Source of the DNA: a bacterium UBA2214
GTDB taxonomy: Bacteria > Zhuqueibacterota > Zhuqueibacteria > Residuimicrobiales > Residuimicrobiaceae
NCBI GenBank assembly: GCA_002327255.1
Contig: DCUM01000146.1
Span: forward strand, 1 to 27,115
DNA length: 27,115 nucleotides
Direction of reading: 5' to 3'
The notes beneath the pieces were generated by a model. The model saw only the letters and a program-made list of their open reading frames with translations, did not search any database and had not been told where the DNA came from. This document shows, one piece after another, positions 14,379 to 21,837 of this stretch (position 1 is the stretch's first letter; every line of letters begins with the position of its first letter). A program made the translations under genes and the position numbers.

Positions 14379-16049
14379 TCAGTTGACAAACTGCTGGATG
14401 AAATATTTCGAGGTCAGGGGCTCACCCGTGGCGCGCGCGATCATCTCGTTCCAAGGATAACGCGCACCGGCCGCAAAGACCTGCTGCCGCAGGTAGGCAC
14501 CCACCTGCTTTTCCTCCACGAAACCCCTGCCGGCGCTGCCGGCTTCCACCTCGTTGCGCGTGCCGATATGGGCATAGAGCTGCGAAGCCAGCAGTTCACC
14601 GAGCAGATAATTGTGATAATAGCACGGCGCGATGGCGAAATGAATCTTGGCCGCCCAATCCGGTTCGTGACGATCCGCCGGTTTTTTCAAACTCTGGTAC
14701 TTTTCCACCAGCGACCACCACAGCGCGTTGAGATCCTGATCGGGATTGGCATAGAGTTCCTTTTCAAAATGATACATCACCATCGCCCAGCGCGCAAAGA
14801 TGAGCTGTTTGAGCTGTGCATAACGATTGCCGACGCTCTCCAGCTCCGCCCGGGCGGCGTCATCGAGACCGAGCATCCCTTGCATCCATCCCGGATTGCG
14901 GCTGAGCCGCCCGAAGAACATGGCGATGGCTTCGGTGGTGAAGGTATGCGCCGGCTGGCGCAGCAGATATGGAAGGTGCTGATCCTGATATTTATCGTAA
15001 ACCCCATGCCCCAGCTCATGCAGCATGGTCTCCATCCAGCGTTCGCTGTTTTGCAGGTTACACAGGATGCGGACATCCCCTTCGCGATCGATGTCGGTAC
15101 AGAAGGCATGGGGATTTTTACCCTCCTTCTCGTAGAGATCGCTGCGCATGAGAATGGATTCGACCGGCAGATCGATGCCGGCGAAGAAAACAGTGGCAAG
15201 CTGTTTCACATCGTGTCCCGTATAGTATTTATCCAGATCCACCGCCTGCAGCACAGGCGATTCCTGAAAGAATGGATCGTGATAATGCCAGGGCTGGAGC
15301 TCTTCCACTTTCACTTTGTAACGGCGCGCCAGCTCTTCATCGAGTTCCGACTTGAGGCGCGCAAACGGACCGTTGCTGAGCTGGTACAATTCGTTGAAAA
15401 TCGCATCGAGCTCTTTTTCATTCTGTTCCGAAGTGGTCAACGACATGGCATGATAGTTTTTAAACCCCAATTTCTGTGCGGCTTCATTGCGCAATTTCAC
15501 CAATGCAATGAGATCCTCCGCCACGACCGCTCCGACCTGCTTGCTCGCCCGCCAGGCGTCGCGTCGCAGCGCGGACTTGCCCTCATTTTTGAGGATTTCG
15601 TCGATCTCGTTGGCGGTCACCTTGCGCGATCCGATGCTGCCGCGGAAGGTGCTGAATTTTTTCTCCACCTCCGCGCCCAGGGCCGTGATCTGCTGCAACA
15701 GCTCCGGGGTCATCTGATTTTCCAGAAAGGCATAATACAACACTTCAATCTGGCGCGCCAGCAGAGGATCGGTCAAGCCTCCCTGTTCTTTCATCTTTTT
15801 GAGAAAAGCAAAATCCTCCGGGTCGCTGTAAATCTGTCGCACCTGCAGTTCCAGTTGACTGTAGCGGTCATACGCCGTGCCCTGTCCGCTGACAGCCGCC
15901 TCCCAGTACGCCAGATTGGCTTCCCTGGAAAGCGGGCGAATTTTTGCGACATGATCGTCGATGAAGCGGCGTGCGGCCCTGTCGTTGCTGCCATTGCATC
16001 CCCATACCATCAACACCAGCACCAGCGCCGGAAAAATCAGGTTTCTCAC
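14379..16049 (-). CDS. M2-like (ACE-type) metallopeptidase lipoprotein
   Basis: A 556-residue protein with a lipoprotein signal ending VWGC (Cys18), so it is anchored in the periplasm or outer membrane. It is mostly helical and carries the zinc motif HELGH in ETMLHELGHGVYDKY (about residue 345) with the third ligand Glu in TTEAIAMFFGRL about 25 residues later. The blocks RPWHYHDPFFQE-like (QPWHYHDPFFQE), DLYEKEGKNPHAFCTDIDREGDVRI and LPYLLRQPAHTF are those of bacterial proteins annotated as M2 family peptidyl-dipeptidase/M3-like oligopeptidases. It likely trims small peptides. The start is GTG at 16049 with AAGGAG 7 nt upstream. Two promoter candidates precede it; the second 82-bp element lies just upstream of the outer one. 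M3 rather than M2 assignment is the main doubt. Confidence 0.82.
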   Translation of the reverse strand: MRNLIFPALVLVLMVWGCNGSNDRAARRFIDDHVAKIRPLSREANLAYWEAAVSGQGTAYDRYSQLELQVRQIYSDPEDFAFLKKMKEQGGLTDPLLARQIEVLYYAFLENQMTPELLQQITALGAEVEKKFSTFRGSIGSRKVTANEIDEILKNEGKSALRRDAWRASKQVGAVVAEDLIALVKLRNEAAQKLGFKNYHAMSLTTSEQNEKELDAIFNELYQLSNGPFARLKSELDEELARRYKVKVEELQPWHYHDPFFQESPVLQAVDLDKYYTGHDVKQLATVFFAGIDLPVESILMRSDLYEKEGKNPHAFCTDIDREGDVRILCNLQNSERWMETMLHELGHGVYDKYQDQHLPYLLRQPAHTFTTEAIAMFFGRLSRNPGWMQGMLGLDDAARAELESVGNRYAQLKQLIFARWAMVMYHFEKELYANPDQDLNALWWSLVEKYQSLKKPADRHEPDWAAKIHFAIAPCYYHNYLLGELLASQLYAHIGTRNEVEAGSAGRGFVEEKQVGAYLRQQVFAAGARYPWNEMIARATGEPLTSKYFIQQFVN

Positions 16050-16066
16050 CGTAAAACTCCTTGTTT

Positions 16067-16094
16067 ATTATCGTATTAGAACCAAAATTGTCAA
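16067..16094 (-). promoter_or_regulatory. Proximal promoter candidate of the metallopeptidase gene
   Basis: TTGACA (16089-16094), 16-nt spacer, GATAAT (16067-16072). Transcription would start only about 10 nt before the GTG, which leaves the ribosome site barely inside the transcript, so the distal promoter may be the main one. Confidence 0.4.
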
Positions 16095-16108
16095 ATCACC
16101 CGGTTTTT

Positions 16109-16137
16109 AGTATAATAAAATTATCCCCGATTTCCAA
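16109..16137 (-). promoter_or_regulatory. Distal promoter candidate of the metallopeptidase gene
   Basis: TTGGAA (16132-16137), 17-nt spacer, TATACT (16109-16114). The edge of the 82-bp element at 16157 lies 19 bp upstream of the -35 box, the same distance as for copy 1 and the 550-578 promoter. Confidence 0.5.
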
Positions 16138-16156
16138 GGTAAATTTGCACGCAAAA

Positions 16157-16238
16157 GTAATACCTCACTCATGGGAGGGCGGACATTCTTGTCCGCCTTT
16201 TATAACAGCTTCCACCCCCCTCTTGAGTGAGGTATTAC
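16157..16238 (+). mobile_element. 82-bp MITE-like element, copy 2 (inverted relative to copy 1)
   Basis: It has the same 15-bp terminal inverted repeats (GTAATACCTCACTCA) and the same 20-nt palindromic hairpin at 16178-16197. It differs from the reverse complement of 598-679 at one base. Flanks CACGCAAAAG and CACTTAAAAG match at 8 of 10 positions, a decayed target duplication. It sits between divergent genes: 19 bp from the leftward -35 box and 32 bp from the rightward one. Here the hairpin followed by TTTTAT faces the plus strand. Confidence 0.85.
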
Positions 16239-16270
16239 ACTTAAAAGGGCATCCCCCATCCGCTTTTTAC

Positions 16271-16299
16271 TTGCAAATGGTGGACAAATTTCTTATCCT
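16271..16299 (+). promoter_or_regulatory. Promoter of the serine hydrolase gene
   Basis: TTGCAA (16271-16276), 17-nt spacer, TATCCT (16294-16299), about 40 nt before the ATG at 16339. Confidence 0.45.
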
Positions 16300-16338
16300 A
16301 AATCATTACCGGTCATTGCGAATTAACGAGGTAACCCC

Positions 16339-17523
16339 ATGCGTTGCAAATCTTTCATCCTCTCCGTCCTGCTCCTCACAACCATCGCTTCCAGTCAGAT
16401 TTTGCCCAAACGCAAAGCCGGCGTCAATCTCGATCGCCTCGGCTTGATCGATCAGGCGGTGCAGCTGGCTATAGACCGGGAATATATACCCGGCGCCGTG
16501 CTCCTCATCAGCCATGACAACCAGACACTCCTCCATAAAGCCTACGGCGCCTCGCAACTGGTGCCGGAGAAAAAACCCATGCGCACGGACATGATGTTCG
16601 ACCTGGCCTCGGTCACCAAACCGGTCGCCACCGCCACCGCCATCATGATCCTCGCCGAACGCGGCATGATCCGCCTCACCGACCGCGTCTCCGATTATGT
16701 CCCGGGCTTTACACGTTTTATCAGAGCGGACAGTTCCCTGGCGGAATCGGCGCGAGTCTGGCATCTGCTCACCCATACCTCGGGCTTGCCCCCCTATACG
16801 CCTGCCACGGAAGCAGCCGAAGTGCTCGGCAATCCCTGCACGACCGAAGCCCTGGTGGAATATATCGCCAAATTGCCCAAACGCAATGCCCCGGGCGATG
16901 CCTATCACTACAGCTGCCTGGGATTCATCACGCTCAACCATATTATCCGCAAAATCAGCGGACAAGATGTCCACCAATTCTCTCGCGACAACATCTTCAA
17001 GCCCCTCGGCATGAAGCATACGCTCTTCAACCCGGATTCCTCCCTGAAATCCCAGTGCGTGCCCACCGAGGTGATGGCGGATGGCGCACCCCTGACCGGG
17101 ATCGTTCATGATCCCCTGGCCCGGCTTCAGGGCGGCATCTCCGGAAATGCCGGACTCTTCTCCACGGCCGACGACCTGGCGCGCTACTGTCAGATGATGC
17201 TCAACGGCGGCAGCCTGGGAAATGTGCAAATACTCAGTCCGGTCACCGTGCGACGCATGACACAAATTATCGATACGCCGGGAAAAGCCGCGCGCGGCTA
17301 CGGCTGGGTGATCAAACAGGGACAATCCTGGGTGGGCGGAGATCTCCTCCCCGACGGCGGATTCGGTCATACCGGGTATACCGGAACCTCCATCTGGATC
17401 GACCCCAAAACCAGATCCTTCATCATCATCCTCACCAACCGCGTACATCCCGGGGATGACGGTGAAGTGGACAGCCTGCGCAGCACCATTGCCAATATCG
17501 TCGCCAGTGCGATTGTGGAATGA
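16339..17523 (+). CDS. Secreted serine hydrolase of the beta-lactamase/PBP (class C-like) family
   Basis: A 394-residue protein with a Sec signal peptide (about residues 1-20). Catalytic motifs of the beta-lactamase-related serine hydrolases are present: S-x-x-K as Ser91-Val-Thr-Lys94 in FDLASVTKP, the Tyr motif as Tyr191-Ser-Cys193 (Cys in place of the usual Asn), and His-Thr-Gly at 344-346 in GFGHTGYTGTS, which replaces KTG. The SVTKP...HTGYTGTSIWIDP...LTNRVHP ending is typical of esterase/D-aminopeptidase-like members and not of resistance beta-lactamases. It probably cleaves an ester or peptide substrate in the periplasm. GAGG precedes the ATG by 7 nt. It stands alone, with its own promoter and a transposon remnant upstream. 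Confidence 0.88.
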   Translation: MRCKSFILSVLLLTTIASSQILPKRKAGVNLDRLGLIDQAVQLAIDREYIPGAVLLISHDNQTLLHKAYGASQLVPEKKPMRTDMMFDLASVTKPVATATAIMILAERGMIRLTDRVSDYVPGFTRFIRADSSLAESARVWHLLTHTSGLPPYTPATEAAEVLGNPCTTEALVEYIAKLPKRNAPGDAYHYSCLGFITLNHIIRKISGQDVHQFSRDNIFKPLGMKHTLFNPDSSLKSQCVPTEVMADGAPLTGIVHDPLARLQGGISGNAGLFSTADDLARYCQMMLNGGSLGNVQILSPVTVRRMTQIIDTPGKAARGYGWVIKQGQSWVGGDLLPDGGFGHTGYTGTSIWIDPKTRSFIIILTNRVHPGDDGEVDSLRSTIANIVASAIVE

Positions 17524-17662
17524 AAAACCGCCCTCCGTACAACAAACAGGGCCGGCAAAGGTCGAGCATCCTGCAGAGGTACGTACTCGGACACCCTCTT
17601 GCGCATGGTGAGACCGGATTATCCTGGCAGGACTCGGGCACAAAAGATCAGGGATATACGTC

Positions 17663-18040
17663 ATGAAAAAGGGCAATCAGGAAATCATCATCATCGGCGA
17701 CCGGGTGCTCATTGTGCCGGACCTCGGGGAAGAGCGTAGCAACGTGGGACTCTATCTGCCCAAATGGGCTCTGGAAAAAGAGGCCATTCAGGCCGGCACG
17801 ATCGTGGACATCGGGCCCGGCATTCCGCTGCCGGCGCCCACGGATCAGGACGAAGAACTCTGGAAACCGGGTTCCCCAGCCGCCAACTATGCGCCGCTGC
17901 AGGCGCGCATCGGCGATTACGCCCTGTTCCTGCGCAAAGCCTCGGTGGAGATCAAACTCGACGGCGACACCTTTCTCATCGTGCCGCAGCCGGCACTGCT
18001 GTTGCTGATCCGGGAACGGGGAAAATCCCCGTCTCAATGA
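17663..18040 (+). CDS. GroES-like co-chaperonin family protein, divergent
   Basis: A 125-residue cytoplasmic protein with a GroES fold signature: IGDRVLIVPD at the start, a shortened mobile-loop region ending VGLYLP, then AGTIVDIGPG, GDYALFLRKASVEIKLDGDTFLIV and a C-terminal strand. True GroES is about 95 residues. The extra length is an insertion of about 25 residues between the dome strand and YALF (PLPAPTDQDEELWKPGSPAA). The mobile loop that docks GroEL lacks the usual GGIVLP form (here NVGLYLP). No groEL is adjacent, so this is probably a paralogue and not the housekeeping GroES. The ribosome site (AGGGATA) is weak. A 139-bp gap without features separates it from the serine hydrolase gene. 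Confidence 0.75.
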   Translation: MKKGNQEIIIIGDRVLIVPDLGEERSNVGLYLPKWALEKEAIQAGTIVDIGPGIPLPAPTDQDEELWKPGSPAANYAPLQARIGDYALFLRKASVEIKLDGDTFLIVPQPALLLLIRERGKSPSQ

Positions 18041-18274
18041 CGCATCAGAAGCCGCCGCAAGGCGCTGCGCCTTTGAGCACGGCGTCAATCGTCTCTGCGG
18101 TTTTGCGCCGGTCTCGACACAGCCGTGGATGACAGCAGCCATGATCCTGGTCTTGCATGCTCCGCCTTCTCAGCGGTGAATATTTCCAATAAACGGACGC
18201 TTGCGCGGAAGAAATCGTTTTTGTTTTGCACATAATCAGCCGTTCAAGAACAAACCTGCAAGGGGAGGTCCATT

Positions 18275-18550
18275 ATGCCAGTCCTGTACAAAACCGACAT
18301 TCCCTCGGATGCCGATCTCAAGGTGTGTGTGACGGGAATCCGCTCGGAAGCCGACCTGGTGGTCTATGAGACCACAAGCCCGTGGGAAGCGACACAGAGT
18401 CAAATCTGGTGTTATAGCGACATTCGCGGAGAGGCCAGCAAGGCCGTCTATTTCACCAATTCCGCCTGGGAGGCGGATTTGATCATCTACAAAACCGATA
18501 TTCAATCGGATGCTGAATGGCTGAACAACGCCAAGACGGGTCTCGTTTAA
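18275..18550 (+). CDS. DUF6150 (septoil-knot-like) small repeat protein
   Basis: A 91-residue protein made of short repeated strand-turn units carrying S-(E/D)-A-D/E-A-D motifs: IPSDADLKVCV, IRSEADLVVYET, PWEATQSQIWCY, IRGEASKAVYFT, AWEADLIIYKT and IQSDAEW. This periodic (S/W)-E/D-A-D + aromatic strand pattern and the length fit the DUF6150 family, whose fold has been described as a 7(1) septoil knot. Function is unknown; members occur in phages and bacterial genomes. A strong GGGGAGG ribosome site precedes the ATG at 18275. It is followed by a small zinc-ribbon gene 22 bp later, probably on the same transcript. No signal peptide. Confidence 0.75.
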   Translation: MPVLYKTDIPSDADLKVCVTGIRSEADLVVYETTSPWEATQSQIWCYSDIRGEASKAVYFTNSAWEADLIIYKTDIQSDAEWLNNAKTGLV

Positions 18551-18572
18551 TGCTGAAGGAGTGGTTTCAAAG

Positions 18573-18752
18573 ATGATTGAATGCATCGAAAAAGAAGAAG
18601 AGTCGCCGATCTGTCCCCATTGTTCGCAAAAACTCCTGACCGTCTGGTATCGCGAACTGGCAGGCCTATTGGGAAAAAGGTACCTCTATTTTTGTCCCCA
18701 CTGCCGCAAGGTTCTGGGGGTCTCGCACCGCAAGGGTTTCTGGATGGGATAG
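18573..18752 (+). CDS. Small zinc-ribbon protein
   Basis: A 59-residue protein with two CPHC knuckles (ICPHCSQKL and FCPHCRKVL) spaced about 25 residues apart, enough to hold one zinc ion in a ribbon. Between them lies the basic-aromatic stretch VWYRELAGLLGKRYLYF, and it ends SHRKGFWMG. I recognise the type (conserved small rubredoxin-like/zinc-ribbon protein) but no named family. I took the ATG at 18573, with AAGGAG 11 nt upstream; a GTG at 18561 in frame would overlap that site. It follows the DUF6150 gene closely. A role in nucleic-acid or protein binding is possible but not shown. Confidence 0.7.
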   Translation: MIECIEKEEESPICPHCSQKLLTVWYRELAGLLGKRYLYFCPHCRKVLGVSHRKGFWMG

Positions 18753-18804
18753 CTTGCGCAGAGAGGCTTCTGAGGCGCGGAATCCGGAGAACGCCGTCTC
18801 CTCC

Positions 18805-18936
18805 CGAAACGAAGCATCGCCATTTATTCCGGCCATGGGATGAGGACTGGGCGACCCAGCCCAATCTCATCACACCGGCCCGGAACGAAGCATCGCCATC
18901 CATTCCGGCCATGGGGATGGTGACATCGCCATGGCC
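18805..18936. repeat. Direct repeat pair with hairpin between and at the end
   Basis: Two copies of a ~36-bp unit (CGRAACGAAGCATCGCCAT, then ATTCCGGCCATGGG) lie at 18805-18840 and 18881-18917, 76 bp apart with 3 mismatches and one indel. The spacer folds as GATGAG...CTGGG-CGA-CCCAG...CTCATC. The second unit ends in an 8-bp inverted repeat GGCCATGG/CCATGGCC (18907-18914, 18929-18936). The whole 18753-19027 gap between converging genes has no credible gene. Confidence 0.6.
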
Positions 18937-19027
18937 AGCCATTAACAACAGCGCGCCGCGATCCGTGTGACCCTGATGAGGGGACGGGCCAGGCCCGCTG
19001 GCGGGGGCCGGTGCAACGGGCGCTGCG

Positions 19028-20668
19028 TCAGGGCAAAACAGCCATGACCAGGGCTTTCGCTTCTTCCTGAATCTGATGCAGGTGCGCGTGATCCCTGAAA
19101 CTTTCGGCGTATATTTTATAGATATCTTCGGTACCGGAGGGCCGGGCTGCGAACCAGCCATTTTTCGTCGTCACTTTGAGACCGCCGATGGCCGCGTCAT
19201 TGGCGGGCGCCCGGGTGATAATGGCGGCGATGGGCTCCCCGGCGAGATGATCCGTGCGGATCGATTCGGGAGAGAGCCTGGCCATGGCCGCGCGCTGCGG
19301 CGCCGTAGCCGCCACATCGATGCGTTCATAGAGGGCGTGGCCAAAATCCCTTTCCAGTTGCTGATACAGCAGGCCGGGGTCTTTGCCCGTGCGGGCGGTG
19401 ATCTCCGCGGCCAGCAGACTCATGATCATGCCATCCTTGTCCGTGCTCCACACCGTGCCATCCTTGCGTAAAAAAGAGGCCCCGGCGCTCTCTTCCCCCC
19501 CGAAACCATATGAACCATCGCTGAGCCCGTCGACGAACCACTTGAACCCCACCGGCACTTCCGCCAAACGCCTGCCCAGTGCGGCCGCGACGCGGTCGAT
19601 CATGGAACTGGAAACCAGCGTCTTGCCGATGGCGGCGTCGCTGCGCCAGCCCGGACGGTTCTGAAACAAGTACCAAACGGCCACGCTCAGGTAGTGGTTG
19701 GGATTCATCAGGCCCACGCTGGGGCAGACGATGCCATGGCGGTCCGCATCCGGATCGGAGCCAAAGGCGATATCGAAGCGATCCTTGAGGGAGACCAACC
19801 GCGCCATGGCGTGGGGCGACGAGCAGTCCATGCGAATTTTACCATCGTAGTCCAGCGTCATGAAGGCGAACGCCGGATCGATTTCACGGTTGACCACTTC
19901 CAGATTCAAACCCCAGGTCTCGGCGATCGGCGTCCAGTAACCAACCGATGCGCCGCCCATGGGATCCACACCCAGACGTAATCCGGACGCGGAAATCGCC
20001 TCCATGTCGAGGACGTCCTGCAGCGCCTCGACATAGGGCATCACCAGGTCGCGCTCGCAAATGCAATCGCACTGCATGGCACGGGAAAAAGGCAGGCGCT
20101 TGACGGCTCCCGGTTCCTCTTCGAGAATCGCATTGGCGCGGGACTCGATCTCATCGGTTATGGCGCTGTCCGCGGGTCCACCGTGCGGCGGATTGTACTT
20201 TAACCCGCCATCGCTGGGCGGATTGTGGGACGGCGTGATGACCACGCCGTCGGCGAAGCCGCTGCGCCGGCCCCTGTTGTGGGTCAAAATGGCATGGGAG
20301 ATGACCGGCGTCGGTGTGCTGGTACGCCCGGTTTGCAAAATGAGGGTGACGCCGTTGGCGGCAAACACCTCGACCGCTGAAATATAGGCCACTTCCGACA
20401 GCGCGTGGGTGTCCATGCCGAGGTAGAGCGGGCCAGCGATGCCGCGGTGCCGGCGGTAGTCGCACAACGCCTGCGCGATGGCGAGAATGTGATCTTCATT
20501 GAAAGAACGCTGCAGCGAGACACCGCGGTGCCCTGAGGTGCCAAAAGCAACCCTTTGTGCGGATTGCCCGGCATCCGGTTTGTCCAGGTAATAACTGGCG
20601 ATCAGACGCGGGATGTTCACTCTGTATTCAAGCGGCGCCGGTTTGCCAGCGAGCGGATGCAGTGCCAT
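19028..20668 (-). CDS. pgm: Phosphoglucomutase (alpha-D-glucose phosphate-specific)
   Basis: A 546-residue cytoplasmic enzyme interconverting glucose 1-phosphate and glucose 6-phosphate; the length equals the usual bacterial Pgm. Visible motifs are AFGTSGHRG near the N-terminus, the phosphoserine loop VVITPSHNPPSDGGLKYNPP (Ser about 147), the metal loop GSDPDADRHG, the sugar-binding GFGGEESAGASF and the phosphate-binding RPSGTEDIYKIYAESF. The GEESAGASF and TEDIYKIY forms are of the glucose-specific Pgm, not the phosphomannomutase type. ATG at 20668 has GGAGG 6 nt upstream, better than the in-frame ATG at 20698. It is a single-gene unit with a near-consensus promoter. It would feed glycogen/maltodextrin metabolism along with a GH57 enzyme. 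Confidence 0.95.
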   Translation of the reverse strand: MALHPLAGKPAPLEYRVNIPRLIASYYLDKPDAGQSAQRVAFGTSGHRGVSLQRSFNEDHILAIAQALCDYRRHRGIAGPLYLGMDTHALSEVAYISAVEVFAANGVTLILQTGRTSTPTPVISHAILTHNRGRRSGFADGVVITPSHNPPSDGGLKYNPPHGGPADSAITDEIESRANAILEEEPGAVKRLPFSRAMQCDCICERDLVMPYVEALQDVLDMEAISASGLRLGVDPMGGASVGYWTPIAETWGLNLEVVNREIDPAFAFMTLDYDGKIRMDCSSPHAMARLVSLKDRFDIAFGSDPDADRHGIVCPSVGLMNPNHYLSVAVWYLFQNRPGWRSDAAIGKTLVSSSMIDRVAAALGRRLAEVPVGFKWFVDGLSDGSYGFGGEESAGASFLRKDGTVWSTDKDGMIMSLLAAEITARTGKDPGLLYQQLERDFGHALYERIDVAATAPQRAAMARLSPESIRTDHLAGEPIAAIITRAPANDAAIGGLKVTTKNGWFAARPSGTEDIYKIYAESFRDHAHLHQIQEEAKALVMAVLP

Positions 20669-20709
20669 ACAGGCCTCCAGGTGACATGAAATGCTCAATG
20701 GAACGCCCT

Positions 20710-20738
20710 ATTATACTTAATTTCACAAAGAGTCGCAA
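20710..20738 (-). promoter_or_regulatory. Promoter of pgm
   Basis: Minus-strand TTGCGA (20733-20738), 17-nt spacer, perfect TATAAT (20710-20715), about 41 nt before the ATG at 20668. Confidence 0.65.
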
Positions 20739-20893
20739 TAAAAACTATCCCAAAATCAGATGGCTCGGCGAAACTATCCGGACGGGAGAGCGTATAAAGG
20801 GCGGGCTCTGAAAAACGCGGCGCACCTGGTTCTGAACGCCAGGAAATCCCGTACCGAGATATCAAGCCCCAAACTGATCAGGGAGGATGTAAC

Positions 20894-21097
20894 ATGGCCG
20901 GGTTTCTGCTCTGGATGCTCTTGCTGGTGTGCTGCTGGCCGCTGGCCCTGGTGGCGCTGATCCTCTATCCCCTGGTATGGCTGCTGTTGCTGCCTTTGCG
21001 GCTGCTCGGCATTGCCGTCGATGGCGTCCTGGAACTCTTCTCGGCGTTGATCCATTTGCCGGCACGCCTTTTACGCGCTCCGCGCCGCACGGCCTGA
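20894..21097 (+). CDS. Small membrane protein
   Basis: A 67-residue protein, not recognised. Residues 4-30 and 32-52 are strongly hydrophobic (Leu/Trp/Pro-rich: LLWMLLLVCCWPLALVAL, YPLVWLLLLPLRLLGIAV), giving one long or two short membrane helices, followed by a basic tail LPARLLRAPRRTA. A good ribosome site (GGGAGG, 7 nt spacing) supports real translation. It lies 225 bp from the divergently transcribed pgm and 112 bp before the Cys-rich protein; the gap between them is AT-rich (about 21098-21190). Membrane location is the only firm statement. Confidence 0.68.
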   Translation: MAGFLLWMLLLVCCWPLALVALILYPLVWLLLLPLRLLGIAVDGVLELFSALIHLPARLLRAPRRTA

Positions 21098-21209
21098 AAA
21101 TATTTCATTTGATATTGAACCGGTAAAATTTTTCTTTGATTTTTGCTTAATTTTGCTAATTTAATGGCGTGATAATTTGCATTCTACATTGCCGAGGTAA
21201 TGCGTTCGC

Positions 21210-21449
21210 ATGACGCCGTCCCTGTCAAACTATATGCAATTGCAGGTCAAAAAGATCGAAATTGACAAGTGGTGTGAAGGCTGCCGCATCGAGGCGGATC
21301 CCGGGCCCATGTATATCATGGATTGGATCGAACACAACGGACAGTGGTTCCGTAGCGCCTATGAGCGTTCCATCTGCAAAGCGTGCCGCCATTGGCGCCA
21401 CTGCGGACACCATCTGCGTCCATCCTGCACCCTCTTCGAAAACGACTGA
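21210..21449 (+). CDS. Small Cys-rich, zinc-binding-like protein
   Basis: A 79-residue protein with four cysteine groups: WCEGCRIE (CxxC near 22-25), ICKACRHWRHCGHH (CxxC plus Cys and His near 55-66) and the late PSC. The pattern of two CxxC plus an additional Cys/His cluster suggests a zinc-binding or redox fold. The middle part 'YIMDWIEHNGQWFRSAYE' has the look of a beta-hairpin with aromatic residues. No family is recognised. The ATG at 21210 has GAGG 12 nt upstream, somewhat long; the in-frame ATG at 21234 has none. AT-rich sequence before it probably holds its promoter. A hairpin with a T5 run follows 80 bp later. Confidence 0.62.
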   Translation: MTPSLSNYMQLQVKKIEIDKWCEGCRIEADPGPMYIMDWIEHNGQWFRSAYERSICKACRHWRHCGHHLRPSCTLFEND

Positions 21450-21529
21450 ATTCTTTCCTGTTCTTGTCGCTCTGCCGCCAACGTGCTCTCCGCCAGCCAG
21501 GGTGAATTCATTCCCTTTTTTATCGCCCT

Positions 21530-21553
21530 GCGGCCGTGGCCGCCTCCGTTTTT
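21530..21553 (+). terminator. Weak terminator after the Cys-rich gene
   Basis: GCGGC-CGTG-GCCGC stem (21530-21543) then CTCCG and TTTTT (21549-21553). The five-base gap before the T-run weakens the call. The rest of 21450-21837 is non-coding: this hairpin, the promoter at 21612-21640, and unannotated AT-rich sequence. Confidence 0.4.
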
Positions 21554-21611
21554 CTGAAACACGCCGCTTCGGGATTCGTATTACTTCCAGGAAAAATAAA
21601 TCACGATTTTA

Positions 21612-21640
21612 TTGCCTTTCAGTCAGGAAATGATTAATAT
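21612..21640 (+). promoter_or_regulatory. Promoter candidate for the five-gene ABC operon
   Basis: TTGCCT (21612-21617), 17-nt spacer, TAATAT (21635-21640) followed by TATATT. It is the best match upstream of the gene starting at 21838 and would leave a leader of about 190 nt. Confidence 0.4.
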
Positions 21641-21837
21641 TATATTCGGGATCATCAGCCTGACTGATTCACCGCCGCAAATCCGGGAAGTGTCGTTCGC
21701 AGACCTTCCTCGTTGCTACGGATGATGGCAGCAGCATCAGATTACGATTTTGTATACCACACCCGATGCAACCTGGCGACCTTTGCGGCTTGTGAACAGA
21801 TCAGGATAGCACTATCAAGGGAGGAAAAAACCCGATC

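Noticed and set aside
18041..18274. Small gene or terminator after the GroES-like gene
   Set aside because: Short frames have no ribosome site or composition support; the small hairpin (AAGGCG/CGCCTT) has no T-run.
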